Source of the DNA: Hydractinia symbiolongicarpus
Lineage: Eukaryota; Cnidaria; Hydrozoa; Anthoathecata; Hydractiniidae
NCBI RefSeq assembly: GCF_029227915.1
Contig: NC_079879.1
Span: 14,138,001 to 14,202,000 of the forward strand
Direction of reading: 5' to 3'
DNA: 64,000 bases
Shown here: in pieces, positions 55,782 through 64,000 of the stretch
Position numbering within the stretch: the first letter of the stretch is position 1
How the letters are laid out: each line of letters starts with the position of its first letter
Position numbers and translations under genes: made by a program
Notes under the pieces: model-generated
The model's database searches: none
Seen by the model: the letters and a program-made list of their open reading frames with translations, nothing else
What the model was told of the DNA's origin: nothing

Positions 55782-56129
55782 TCATTGTATGCTTGGGATA
55801 GGCTGGGTTTTGCACTGTTGAGGCTCCGGATTGGTGCTTTCAGGTTTGTTGACTTCATTTTTACCCCTGCTAAGCATATACCAGGCACCCACTCCCGCGG
55901 CAATCACGGCTATCGCCCCAACCCCATAGATGTGCACACTGCCCATTGACTGTACGGTACTGGTCTCAGAAGAGGCTTTGACCGCAGGCTCTACAGTGCC
56001 GTCTTGTTGCTTCATTTCTTCCTTCCTCTTCTTCATCAGTGCCGCCAATTTGTGTCCCTGCGCAACCCTTCCCGGATGCTTTGGGGGCTTTGTAATGACT
56101 CTTTCTTCTTGTTTCTCTTCTTCACTCAT
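55782..56129 (-). CDS. Single-pass membrane protein of Polinton, 115 aa
   Basis: An intact frame. A basic N-terminal region (KHPGRVAQGHKLAALMKKRK) is followed by one membrane segment at about residues 66-88 (YGVGAIAVIAAGVGAWYML) and a polar tail. 'P..PGRV..G..LA....K.KEE' followed by one helix is a pattern I associate with Mavericks. It could be a virion membrane or assembly protein. It is separated from the next gene by only 5 bp, so co-transcription is likely. Confidence 0.5.
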   Translation of the reverse strand: MSEEEKQEERVITKPPKHPGRVAQGHKLAALMKKRKEEMKQQDGTVEPAVKASSETSTVQSMGSVHIYGVGAIAVIAAGVGAWYMLSRGKNEVNKPESTNPEPQQCKTQPIPSIQ

Positions 56130-56134
56130 CTTAT

Positions 56135-56719
56135 TTATGGTGCCGTTTTCGACGTATCCACCTCCTTCGCCACCTCCTCCTGTTTCTTTTTACCCATGTG
56201 TTTGGCTGTATGGCCCACCACAAGCAGCGGGACTAGACATCTACCAATGCTACTGTATACGAGTATTCCCAGATTGGTCATGCTATCCCTTATAATGGGA
56301 TCTTCCTCGATATCCCTTCGCAGCTCTTCAACGGAGTCAATATCAACAAAATTCCCTATCATGCTGGCATATAAACTGAAAATATGGGTGGATAGGGATT
56401 TTGCTGTCTTATCTCCCTTCTCTTGGAGTTCTCGCTGCATATACTCTGTATGTACCTTATCAATAGCCTCCTCCGGGGCCTTGTCGACAAACCCTTCCGT
56501 ATATTTTTGGGGCAAAAGGTGGCCTTTACCTTTACGAAGAGCCTCTTTTAAAATTTGACGTTTAAAAATGGTCTTCTCAATATTATCATATTCTGCAGAG
56601 GCATTGTCGAATACTTGTGCAATGTCGGACATCTTTATTAGTAGTCGTGTATAACGAAAAAGTATGTAGGCAATTAGGGCATAGGGCAGGAGCAAGGCTA
56701 TATACAGATATGCCTCCAT
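56135..56719 (-). CDS. Membrane-anchored Polinton protein, 194 aa
   Basis: An intact frame. An N-terminal membrane segment (MEAYLYIALLLPYALIAYIL) is followed by a long helical region (FDNASAEYDNIEKTIFKRQI) and a second hydrophobic stretch near residues 149-168 (LGILVYSSIGRCLVPLLVVG). The family is unknown. Its start overlaps the polymerase stop by about 20 bp on the same strand, as in compact viral gene strings. Confidence 0.45.
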   Translation of the reverse strand: MEAYLYIALLLPYALIAYILFRYTRLLIKMSDIAQVFDNASAEYDNIEKTIFKRQILKEALRKGKGHLLPQKYTEGFVDKAPEEAIDKVHTEYMQRELQEKGDKTAKSLSTHIFSLYASMIGNFVDIDSVEELRRDIEEDPIIRDSMTNLGILVYSSIGRCLVPLLVVGHTAKHMGKKKQEEVAKEVDTSKTAP

Positions 56720-58485
56720 TTTATTTCCCCATAGCCTCTGGCAAGCGTCGTAATTTGATCTGGTTGCACAATCTCTTTGTCATCTGCCCTGTTTAGTCCC
56801 AATTTGTTCACCTCCTGCGTATATACATTATGGCCCTTGTTTTGTATCAGGACCTGGCTCTTGTATATATCAACGCCTTCTTCCAGACATTCTCGGTAAT
56901 CATAAAAGGTGATGGATTTCTTGGTTACACACCTCTTTACACCCTTGGCTTTTCGATCCCCACCCTCCAGTTAAAGGCTTTTATAGGCGTATGCCTAGAC
57001 CCTCAACGTAATGAACTCGGTCATGATTTTACCGCCCAGCTCGTCCTTCATAAGGCCTACCACCTTCTTGTTTTTCCCTATGGGAAGAGGCCTTCCATCA
57101 TCGGGATTATAGGCACTTGTGTCGAAGCGTGCCTCAACGTCGTTGGCTATATCCTTGTAAAAGTCATGTGTCTTGATATGGTATACGAAGCTGTCTGTGT
57201 CCATGTAACAGACCTGCAGCTTGCTACCATACTTGGGCTGCATGTAATCGTAATGGAATTCATACATGATCAGCTTTGACATATCCAGAATGGCCTGACC
57301 AATGTAGATTGGCTTATTCATTTTCACCTCTGTTTTACCCATCTCTACACCCAGTAGGTTTTTACTGAACCTGCTTCCACCGTTGAAATTAGGCTTCATT
57401 ACAAGTTTCATATACTTGTCCTCATTGGTGACCAGCTGGATGTTGCGGTGATTTCTAATATTTTTCATAGTCTTCACAAACACTGAAAGGTTCATCAATT
57501 TGTAAAAATCCTTCTCGAAATCATTCCTGGCAGCCGTTCTCAACCTCTTGTTGTGATCAATGTACCCCGCCAGACAGGACTTCTGGTTGAACCTAATGAC
57601 CCTATGCACCTTATTGAGCTCCAGCCCATGTTTTATAGCCTCGTAAAGGGCCCCGATGTGTACAACATATTTACGCTTATACTCTAGATTCGGTATTAAT
57701 TTCTCAACCTTGTAGACCTTTTTTAGTTCGGGTAGAAACGGCAGCTCCTTATGCTTCTCATGCAGCTCCTCGGGATATTCAATATCTACCTCCAATAAAT
57801 AACCATGCTTGTTGTCCTCAACAAGCTTTCTGATCCGCTTTTCAGTGAATACCTCGCCTTTCCGCACCCATTTGAAGCCGTCTGTGGGCAGATCCTGCTT
57901 CATTGCCTAGCCATACAAATTGTTGGCATCGAGGTATTGGATGTAAGACGACTCCTCATTCGGGTTATAGTGATCTCCCATATACTTGTTATTGACTTTG
58001 GCATATCGATGTACGGCCTGTGTTATGCCTCCTCTTTTACCCTTCTTGAACATGAGGAGCATATCGGGATCCGTAAGGAACTCTAGCCTTATGTCTGTAA
58101 ATTTTAGGGCTGCCTTCCATTCCAGGCGGGGTGCGCTGTAAAAATGGGCGGGGTCAAGGCTGTAGTTGTCCAGGCAGACGCCTCGAAATGTCTCGAAGAC
58201 TTCTGTCAACAGCAGAACGTCTATGGTCAGGTAGAGGTCGTGATAGTCTCCCATGGTAACGTTATCACTCTCTGGGGTAATGATATTCCATACCTCTTTT
58301 GCATAGGTATAATCCCTATCGTTAATACCCTTCATATTTAGTTTGCTGTAGAATGCCTCCTTGGGTGATAATTCCAGCTCCTCGAATCGCTGCTATCTAT
58401 CCATGTATTCATAGGGGTACACGCCTTTTCTCAGCATCAGCCTGAAGGTATCATCTTTGTCGATAAATTTGGCTGAGGAGTGCTC
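56698..58485 (-). pseudogene. Polinton DNA polymerase B (protein-primed type), 5'-truncated
   Basis: Family B polymerase core. Motif A region is at YIQYLDANNLYG (about 57910-57945), the Kx3NSxYG-type region (DFYKLMNLSVFVKTMKNIRN) near 57480-57520, and motif C at CYMDTDSFVYHI (about 57175-57210). An upstream exonuclease/TPR-type part has YHDLYLTIDVLLL and FYSAPRLEWKAAL. The tail IYKSQVLIQNKGHNVYT ends at TAG 56698-56700. Four in-frame stops occur: 58393-58395, 57907-57909 (after NNLYG), 56995-56997 and 56971-56973. No frameshift is needed across 1.8 kb. The N-terminal exonuclease half is missing because the frame runs into the retroelement at about 58485. Confidence 0.85.
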
Positions 58486-60516
58486 CAACATTTGTGGCAG
58501 TGCAAAGTTAAAATTGGACTTCCAGCAGAAGAACAATCTACAGACCCTCGAAATGATATAAATGAACGCATTCTACAACAAACACAACCAGAACGGTTTT
58601 ATTGGGATAACGTTAGAGGTACAGATGCGATTGATCAAATTAATTCTTGTTATGAGAAAATTGTATTTTGGAGGCGAAATTTGTTCATGCTTCCAAATGG
58701 TGCTACTGGAAAAAACTTTCTTCGAGAAGGAACTAGACTATTGAATAGCTGGGTGGAAAATAGCCCAATCAAATGTATTGCGTTAAAAGCAGTGCACGCA
58801 ATGCCAGCTCTATTACTTCAGAAGCCGTCAAAAAACTCGAAAAGCAAAGACCATGTTAACGCATTACAACGAAGACTAGAATGGTGGAACAAAGGCGATT
58901 TTCAAGCACTCTGCGATGAATGTGAAATGCTTCAATCACGATTACCTAAACCAACCGAGAGAAGAAACATAGAAGTTGTTTCGAGAAAGTGTAAAGATCT
59001 CATGCAGATTGGAAATGTGAACGGAGCAATCAAATTATTAACAAACAACATGGCAGGTGACATTCTTCCTTTAAATGACGAAACATTCAATTTATTACGA
59101 GTTAAACATCCACCAGGCGAACAAGCGAAGGAAGACGTTATATTGCAAGGACCGTTATCAACGGTTAATCCGATTGTATATGACGTCATTGATGACACGT
59201 ACGTATTGAAAGCAGCTTACAAAAGAATGCAAGTAACAAAAGGAGGCTCCGGACCTTCTGGGATGGACGCAGATGGATGGAGAAAGCCTTTAACTTTAAA
59301 GGTTTTCGGTGAATGCGGTTTTGATTTAAGAAGAGCTATAGCCAACGTTATAAAGAAGTTATGTATAGAAAATGTTGAAGATCAATGGCTTGAAGCATTT
59401 ACTGCTTGCAGACTCGTACATCTAGACAAAAAACCTGGAGTAAGACCAATTGGTGTTGGAGAAGTCTTGCGAAGAATATGTGGCAAGGTAGTGATGGCAG
59501 TTCTTCAGAAAGACGTCCTTAAATCAAGTGCGGAAATTCAGATGTGCTCGGGTCAGAAGTCTGGCAGTGAAGCGGCAATCCACGCGATGAGGAAGGTATT
59601 TGACAGTGAAGAAACAGAGGCTGTTTTACTTGTTGATGCAGCAAATGCCTTCAATAGTATCAACAGAGAAGCACTCCTGCACAACGTCAAGATTGTTTGC
59701 CCGACTATTGCATGTTATGTCATCAATTGCTATAGATTTCATGCGAGGCTTTTCATCATTGGAGGTAAAGAAATAAGATCCGAGGAGGGTACTACGCAGG
59801 GTGATCCGCTAGGGATGGCAATATACGCAATTGGTCTAACACCCCTACTTAATCTGATGGCTGACGGAATATTTGAGACTACTGTTGCTGCTTTCGCTGA
59901 TGACGTTAGTGCAGGTGGAAAATGTAGAAAGCTGAAAGTTTGGTGGGATAGATTGATGCAAATTGGACCATTGTTCGGTTACAATCCACAACCTCACAAA
60001 TCTTGGCTAATTGTAAAACCAGGACACGAACAACTGGCGAAAGCGACTTTTGAGGGCACGAATATCCAGATATGTACTGATGGTGAAAGACATCTTGGCG
60101 CCTCGATCGGAAGTGACAGCTTCAGGAAGGAGTACTGTGAAAAAATGGTAACGAACTGGGTGAAGGAGATATCTTTACTTTCAGATATTGCGCTATCACA
60201 GCCACAAGCTGCTTATGCCTGTTATACAAGTGGTTATCAACACAAATTTTCATTCTTCCTCAGAACAATACCTGGGATTGAGAAGTATCTGAGTCCACTT
60301 GAAGAAATCATACGACATCGATTGCTACCTGCTATTACTGGCGGACACATTGTGAACGATGATGAACGCACATTCCTGTCTTCGCCTCCTCGACTTGGTG
60401 GTTTGGGAATTATCAATCCCATTGAACGAGCGCCCACAGAGCTACGAAACTCAGAAAGCATAACTGCTTCTTTGAAGAACGTAATTCTTCGTAAAAATGT
60501 TGTTGATGAGAAATAG
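58480..60516 (+). CDS. Reverse transcriptase, 678 aa, non-LTR-like
   Basis: An RNA-templated DNA polymerase. Conserved blocks: VFWRRNLFMLPNGATGKNF (about residues 62-80), GGSGPSGMDADGW (255-267), RLVHLDKKPGVRPIGVGEVL (311-330), motif A LLVDAANAFNSI with D386, motif B GTTQGDPLGMAIYA (437-450), and motif C AFADDV with D474-D475. FADD, the long N-terminal helical part and the absence of RNase H, protease and integrase place it with non-LTR-like RTs. Similar multi-copy proteins are familiar from corals and Hydra. The first codon used here is GTG and a TGA lies just upstream, so the start may be missing. The frame is uninterrupted, which suggests recent activity. Confidence 0.85.
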   Translation: MLQHLWQCKVKIGLPAEEQSTDPRNDINERILQQTQPERFYWDNVRGTDAIDQINSCYEKIVFWRRNLFMLPNGATGKNFLREGTRLLNSWVENSPIKCIALKAVHAMPALLLQKPSKNSKSKDHVNALQRRLEWWNKGDFQALCDECEMLQSRLPKPTERRNIEVVSRKCKDLMQIGNVNGAIKLLTNNMAGDILPLNDETFNLLRVKHPPGEQAKEDVILQGPLSTVNPIVYDVIDDTYVLKAAYKRMQVTKGGSGPSGMDADGWRKPLTLKVFGECGFDLRRAIANVIKKLCIENVEDQWLEAFTACRLVHLDKKPGVRPIGVGEVLRRICGKVVMAVLQKDVLKSSAEIQMCSGQKSGSEAAIHAMRKVFDSEETEAVLLVDAANAFNSINREALLHNVKIVCPTIACYVINCYRFHARLFIIGGKEIRSEEGTTQGDPLGMAIYAIGLTPLLNLMADGIFETTVAAFADDVSAGGKCRKLKVWWDRLMQIGPLFGYNPQPHKSWLIVKPGHEQLAKATFEGTNIQICTDGERHLGASIGSDSFRKEYCEKMVTNWVKEISLLSDIALSQPQAAYACYTSGYQHKFSFFLRTIPGIEKYLSPLEEIIRHRLLPAITGGHIVNDDERTFLSSPPRLGGLGIINPIERAPTELRNSESITASLKNVILRKNVVDEK

Positions 60517-60521
60517 TATCA

Positions 60522-61394
60522 TTGACGGCAGTGAAAAACAACCGGAGACAACAGAATCTGGAAAAATTGAAAAATCTGCAATTACGTATGACACCTGAAG
60601 CTGCACGATTGAACGAGTCAAATATGGAGAGTGGTGTATCAAATTGGCTTACATCTTTACCAATTAAAGAGCGGAACTATGATCTGAACAAGGAGCAGTT
60701 TTTTGACGCTCTACGTTTGCGATACGATTGGACAATCCCGAAACTTCCATCAGAATGCGTGTGTGGAAGCAAATTTAATGTTACACATGCGTTATCGTGC
60801 GAGAAAGGTGGCTACTTCTCTTTACGACACAATGAGATACGAGATATTACAGGGAAATTACTGGAGGAAGTATGTAAAGATGTGAGAAAGGAACCATTGC
60901 TGTTACGTTTAAGCGGTGAAAGAATCCATCAAAACGGTATTTTATCACAGGAAGCACGATTAGACATCAGCCCAGTCGGTTTTTGGACCCCTGGTCAACG
61001 AGTATTTTTAGATGTACAGGTCTTTGACCTCAACGCTCTGAGATACAAGGGTCTTTCTCTTGACAAATGCTTTAAGAAAAACGAAGAAGAGAAGAAGAGA
61101 GGATACAACGAAAGAGTTATGCAAGTAGAAAATGGAACATTATCTCCCCTTGTTTTTGCAACAAACGGTGGTATGGGAAGAGAGTGTAAACGATTTTATC
61201 AGAGACTGTCTGAAATGATTTCAGAAAAAAGAAACATCAGATTCGCAGAAGCCACGAAGTGTATTAGAACTAAAATTTCCTTTAGTCTGCTGCGATCAAC
61301 ACTACTTTGCCTGAGAGGTTGCAGATCCTTCGCTCGGGACCACCAGCTGACAGATATGGAACTCGGAAATGTTGTATCACTCATTCGATCTTGA
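60522..61394 (+). CDS. Zinc-knuckle and PD-(D/E)XK-like endonuclease domain, 290 aa
   Basis: The frame is shifted relative to the RT and may be its C-terminus after a single indel. It opens with a basic region, then NWLTSLPIKERNYDLNKEQF, a zinc motif C79-x-C81-x7-H89-x3-C93 (SECVCGSKFNVTHALSC), RHNEIRD (102-108), and the nuclease-like core ARLDISPVGFW (D148) plus FLDVQVFD (D164), with Q166 in place of the usual Lys. It ends LLRSTLLCLRGCRSF. The zinc motif before a D...D-x-(Q/R)-V core parallels the restriction-like endonuclease of R2-type retrotransposons, which nicks target DNA for priming. Enzymatic role inferred. Confidence 0.65.
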   Translation: MTAVKNNRRQQNLEKLKNLQLRMTPEAARLNESNMESGVSNWLTSLPIKERNYDLNKEQFFDALRLRYDWTIPKLPSECVCGSKFNVTHALSCEKGGYFSLRHNEIRDITGKLLEEVCKDVRKEPLLLRLSGERIHQNGILSQEARLDISPVGFWTPGQRVFLDVQVFDLNALRYKGLSLDKCFKKNEEEKKRGYNERVMQVENGTLSPLVFATNGGMGRECKRFYQRLSEMISEKRNIRFAEATKCIRTKISFSLLRSTLLCLRGCRSFARDHQLTDMELGNVVSLIRS

Positions 61395-61510
61395 ATAATC
61401 AAGCGTTGTTAATAATTAAGTGAAACCATGTTGACCTGTAAATTGTTAATAACTTTTTATTTTATTTTTGTGTTGTTGTAATATAATAACTTCAATTCGT
61501 AAAAAAAGAA

Positions 61511-62360
61511 GAATTATGGCACGGGGGAGCGGGTAAGTTACAATATTCGGTCAGATCGCATGTCACTTTTGGTCGCACAAGTCGAAACCAATACACTCCT
61601 CTCCTCCGGGACGAGTGTAACAACTGAACAACTACATACAACTGATGTGTTGCGTAACTCAAATACTCACAGCATTGACATTTTTAACGTAGCTTTATGA
61701 GTAGAGGGAGTATGAAGCGCCCAATTTCATAAAATTAGTACTTGCTAAAAGTTTTACCCTGACGGTGTCTATTTTATGATAATCGTTAAAATCAAACAAT
61801 CGTTATTATTTGTATCAATATTTTCTTGTCACTCTCGTTACAAAGTTGAGTTTAGTAAAGATAAATGTACGTAAAAATAGTTTTGCACAATAACAAAAAT
61901 ATAAAGAAACAAAATGTAACTTGTGTGGTGGCAACAACAATCAGCTTATATATTAAAAAAATACAACAATACAACAAAACAACGAATATGACAATGTATG
62001 AATAACAAAATGTATTTAATAAAAAACAGAAGATGTTGAAAGGCTAAGGGGCTTCACAGCTTACAAACATGCTGAAAGACAGGGCTGAGATGTGGATAAA
62101 ATTGCTTAAAGCTAACCTACCTAAAAGCTGCAAAATTCAACTTCGTGAAATAGAAATTATGTTGTTTTTTACGTGCAAAAACTTTTAAGAACAAATTTTA
62201 ACTAGAAATATATATGACACAAAAATACCAAAATTACATTTATCTTTTCTAAATTATACCACTGTGAAGGAGTGCTTTTGTAACATGGAAGAAAAAGCAC
62301 AAGTAAAATCTTCATAGGTTTCTAAAACAGGTACAGTTAATAACAACAAGCAGGTTCAAA
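61511..62360. other. Spacer downstream of retroelement
   Basis: No gene is seen. A GC-richer patch at 61510-61640 may still belong to the retroelement 3' region. The rest is AT-rich and could be 3' UTR of the HECT-like gene on the - strand. Confidence 0.4.
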
Positions 62361-62732
62361 CTAAAAACCCACGTTTTTTTTGTAAGACACATGTATGTCA
62401 CAAGAAGGCAATTGACAACTTCCATGGCAAAATATTAAAAACGATTCCAGTTCCTTAAAATTAGCATTCTGAAGAAACCGCATGAAAAATTGATGAGTCT
62501 GAGCATGATCGTCCTTTGTCTTATCGAATTTAAGCTTCGCTTTTACGGTTTCTACGGACAGCTGCCTATGTTGGTAAACAAACAATGGCTCGAATAATGA
62601 AGCGTTTGCCTCAATAATCTGTAAAACTTGTAGTAATTCCATCCCTTTTCGAAACTGTTGTAAAGCTGGAATTCTTCTCCCAATCACATCTTGGTAAATA
62701 ATCGATTGCATGATGTAATCTCGGTTCTGAAG
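62361..62732 (-). CDS. HECT-like domain exon
   Basis: After an acceptor TTTACTTTCAG (62743-62733), the exon reads LQNRDYIMQSIIYQDVIGRR, IPALQQFRKGMELLQVLQII and ASLFEPLFVYQHRQLSVETV, and ends ELESFLIFCHGSCQLPSCDI then KKNVGF-stop. 'R..AL.QFRKG...L.VL..I......FE.LFV' and 'L..FL.F..GS...P' fit the partial HECT-like C-terminal region found in many invertebrate uncharacterised proteins related to G2E3. The catalytic Cys lobe is not recognisable. The exon is open. It may be a host gene or a multi-copy, transposon-carried gene. Confidence 0.5.
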   Translation of the reverse strand, partial: LQNRDYIMQSIIYQDVIGRRIPALQQFRKGMELLQVLQIIEANASLFEPLFVYQHRQLSVETVKAKLKFDKTKDDHAQTHQFFMRFLQNANFKELESFLIFCHGSCQLPSCDIHVSYKKNVGF

Positions 62733-62925
62733 CTGAAAGTAAACGATGTGTTTTTACTGTTCTCAATATACTCACTATGGGTGCAATATAAATATTAAAT
62801 AATATTTATATTGAAAAATTACATTCCCACAATTTTTGTGGGAATGTAATTTAAAGGCCAATCATTAAAGTACATTTTCCACAAAATCAGGGATGCTGCA
62901 AGTAGAAATTATACTCACATTTTAC

Positions 62926-63020
62926 ATCTGTACAAGTCCACTCCGTTCATATAAATTTTGAAATGTATCTTCCATAAAGATTTCTCGTAATCTCTGATCA
63001 CCGACATCACTTGCATAAAT
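62926..63020 (-). CDS. Upstream exon of the HECT-like gene (candidate)
   Basis: Between acceptor TTGCATTCTTAG and a donor-like GTAAAA is an open stretch IYASDVGDQRLREIFMEDTF then QNLYERSGLVQ. In related proteins this block precedes the 'RDYIMQ' block. The phases of the two exons do not fit perfectly with the obvious donor, so the exact junction is uncertain or the copy is decayed. Further exons would lie beyond the Helitron array on the right. Confidence 0.4.
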
Positions 63021-63132
63021 CTAAGAATGCAAAATAGACTTTTAGAGATAAAAATTTACCTAAAAAAAAAGGTTTAGGATAAAAATTTTGTGACAAAATT
63101 TTGTTGTTGTGTTTCTTTTTTTGCACATATAT

Positions 63133-63831
63133 TCTATATAATAATACGCCAGTTCTGTCTGTCTGTCACTTTTGCAAAGTGGATAAAATTTCTTTGATAA
63201 AGTCTATAAAACATCGCCTAAAAATTTGTTCTGTAAATTAGCAAACTTTGACGTTAGAGCAATATTGACGTGAAGCCATTGCATTGCACTTTTAAATTTA
63301 AGGCTAAGTAACTTGGAAACGGGCGGAAATAACTGACGTCATCTCCTGCGTGGGTTACTAGGGTCTACCTGGGACTAAGTTGGGTAAGTTGTCCAAACCT
63401 GGGTCACCGCATCCGTTCCGGAAGGGACGGGTTAATGACGTCGTCAAAAAACCTTTAAACCTTGATATCTCTGCAACCGTTTGTTAAAAGTACACGATTC
63501 TATACATTTTCTTGATCAGCGTTTCAAGATCTATACGATGAAGGCAACAGGTATACAAATTTCTGAAAAAAATTTTTGGGTCTTGACGGACGATTGCTGA
63601 CGTCAGCAAAATATTTAAATCACTTATATCTCTTTAACCACTCATTAAAACCACACGATCATATACATTTTCTTGATCGTCAGCAGTTTACTCTCCACAC
63701 AGTCAAGGCAACGTGAAAGCAAAGTTCTATTTTTTATAAGAATAGGTTGATGACGTCATCAAAATTTGAATAACGTTTTTTTCTATTTTTATCCTGCCTC
63801 AGTGGATTTTTCCACGGGCTTTATCGACTAG
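63133..63831 (+). mobile_element. Non-autonomous Helitron, array D copy 1 (complete)
   Basis: The 5' end is TCTATATAATAATACGCCAG. The 3' hairpin GTGGATTTTTCCAC (63802-63815), 12-nt spacer GGGCTTTATCGA and CTAG (63828-63831) are intact. The copy is 699 bp and is followed without spacer by the next TC. Confidence 0.85.
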
Positions 63832-64000
63832 TCTATATAATAATACGCCAGTTCCGTGTGTCTGTAACAGGCAAAGTGGATATGTTCATTTTCCTTTAAT
63901 CTTACCGAAATTTTCTTTGAAGTAACCGAAAAATGCATGTCTAATATGCTAAATTTTCTGACGGTACGGCGCGACGTCAATAACACCACTTTAACGTCAA
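63832..64000 (+). mobile_element. Non-autonomous Helitron, array D copy 2 (runs off window)
   Basis: TCTATATAATAATACGCCAG begins directly after CTAG of the previous copy and continues in family sequence to the window end. Confidence 0.85.

Larger units (their letters stand above)
48590..58485. mobile_element. Polinton (Maverick) core, truncated at both ends
   Basis: A run of virus-like genes fills nearly 10 kb: penton-like, capsid-associated, membrane, major capsid, integrase, BRO/MSV199-like, HNH, packaging ATPase, small zinc finger, three small membrane or soluble proteins, and protein-primed-type DNA polymerase B. This combination defines self-synthesising Polintons, which can be transposons or integrated virus relatives. 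No long terminal inverted repeats or 6-bp duplication were found. The polymerase is cut at about 58485 by a retroelement, and the left side ends beside a Penelope fragment. An adenovirus-type protease gene was not seen. Nearly every gene has a stop or shift. Confidence 0.85.
58480..61510 (+). mobile_element. RT plus endonuclease retroelement, nearly intact
   Basis: Two long adjacent frames on + encode a reverse transcriptase and a zinc-finger/PD-(D/E)XK-like protein, then an AT-rich 3' tail to about 61510. The left border coincides with the break in the Polinton polymerase. The polymerase does not resume after the element, so either the insertion was coupled to a deletion or the element is the edge of another segment. 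The fact that its frames are open for 2.9 kb while the Polinton is decayed shows it arrived later. Confidence 0.75.

Noticed and set aside
56830-57279. 149-aa + strand frame and others opposite the Polinton polymerase
   Set aside because: Antisense shadows; the minus strand carries conserved polymerase motifs through the same bases.
48590-58485. Recent infection by a complete DNA virus
   Set aside because: Both ends are missing and the large genes carry many stops and shifts, so it is an old truncated element.

Overview
The window looks like a stretch of an invertebrate animal nuclear genome, most likely a cnidarian (medusozoan/hydrozoan-like). The base composition is AT-rich, introns have GT-AG borders and variable length, TAGC-type simple repeats are common, and transposon families typical of cnidarian genomes (Harbinger, DIRS, Polinton/Maverick, Penelope-like, Helitron) are packed together. 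The species cannot be fixed from sequence alone. Only two genes look like ordinary host genes: UBLCP1, a nuclear proteasome/CTD-type phosphatase reconstructed here from nine exons, and a single-exon LicD/FKRP-like transferase. A HECT-like exon pair near the right edge may belong to a third gene.

Layout. 0.1-15.4 kb: UBLCP1 on the + strand. Its 10-kb fifth intron holds a pogo-like (DDE_1) element, a degenerate tandem repeat, a DIRS-type retrotransposon remnant and a second pogo-like remnant. The next two introns each hold a short TIR element carrying one half of a Harbinger gene pair. 17.1-18.6 kb: two abutting non-autonomous Helitrons. 21.1-22.9 kb: a decayed coiled-coil, probably transposase-like gene cut off by a Helitron. 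23.3-25.5 kb: a Harbinger element with a 296-bp AT microsatellite between its convergent genes. 25.5-27.7 kb: three head-to-tail Helitrons on the - strand. 30.2-31.1 kb: a miniature two-gene Harbinger-like element. 32.2-33.1 kb: a tRNA-derived SINE beside a 164-bp tandem repeat. 33.5-36.5 kb: a third Harbinger element. 41.45-42.19 kb: LicD-like gene. 43.3-45.1 kb: a fourth Harbinger locus. 48.2-48.6 kb: Penelope-like fragment. 48.6-58.5 kb: core of a decayed Polinton (Maverick). 58.5-61.5 kb: a nearly intact RT plus PD-(D/E)XK-type endonuclease retroelement. 62.4-63.0 kb: HECT-like exons. 63.1-64.0 kb: another Helitron tandem junction.

The Polinton segment is visibly less AT-rich than its surroundings and keeps recognisable penton-like, double-jelly-roll capsid, integrase, BRO/MSV199-like, HNH, packaging ATPase, small zinc-finger, membrane and protein-primed-type DNA polymerase B genes. 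Almost all are broken by stops or frameshifts, and the terminal repeats are not seen, so it is a fossil rather than an active element. The clearest structural novelty is the set of Helitron arrays in which a 3' hairpin plus CTAG end is joined without spacer to the 5' TC of the next copy, in both orientations and at three separate sites.
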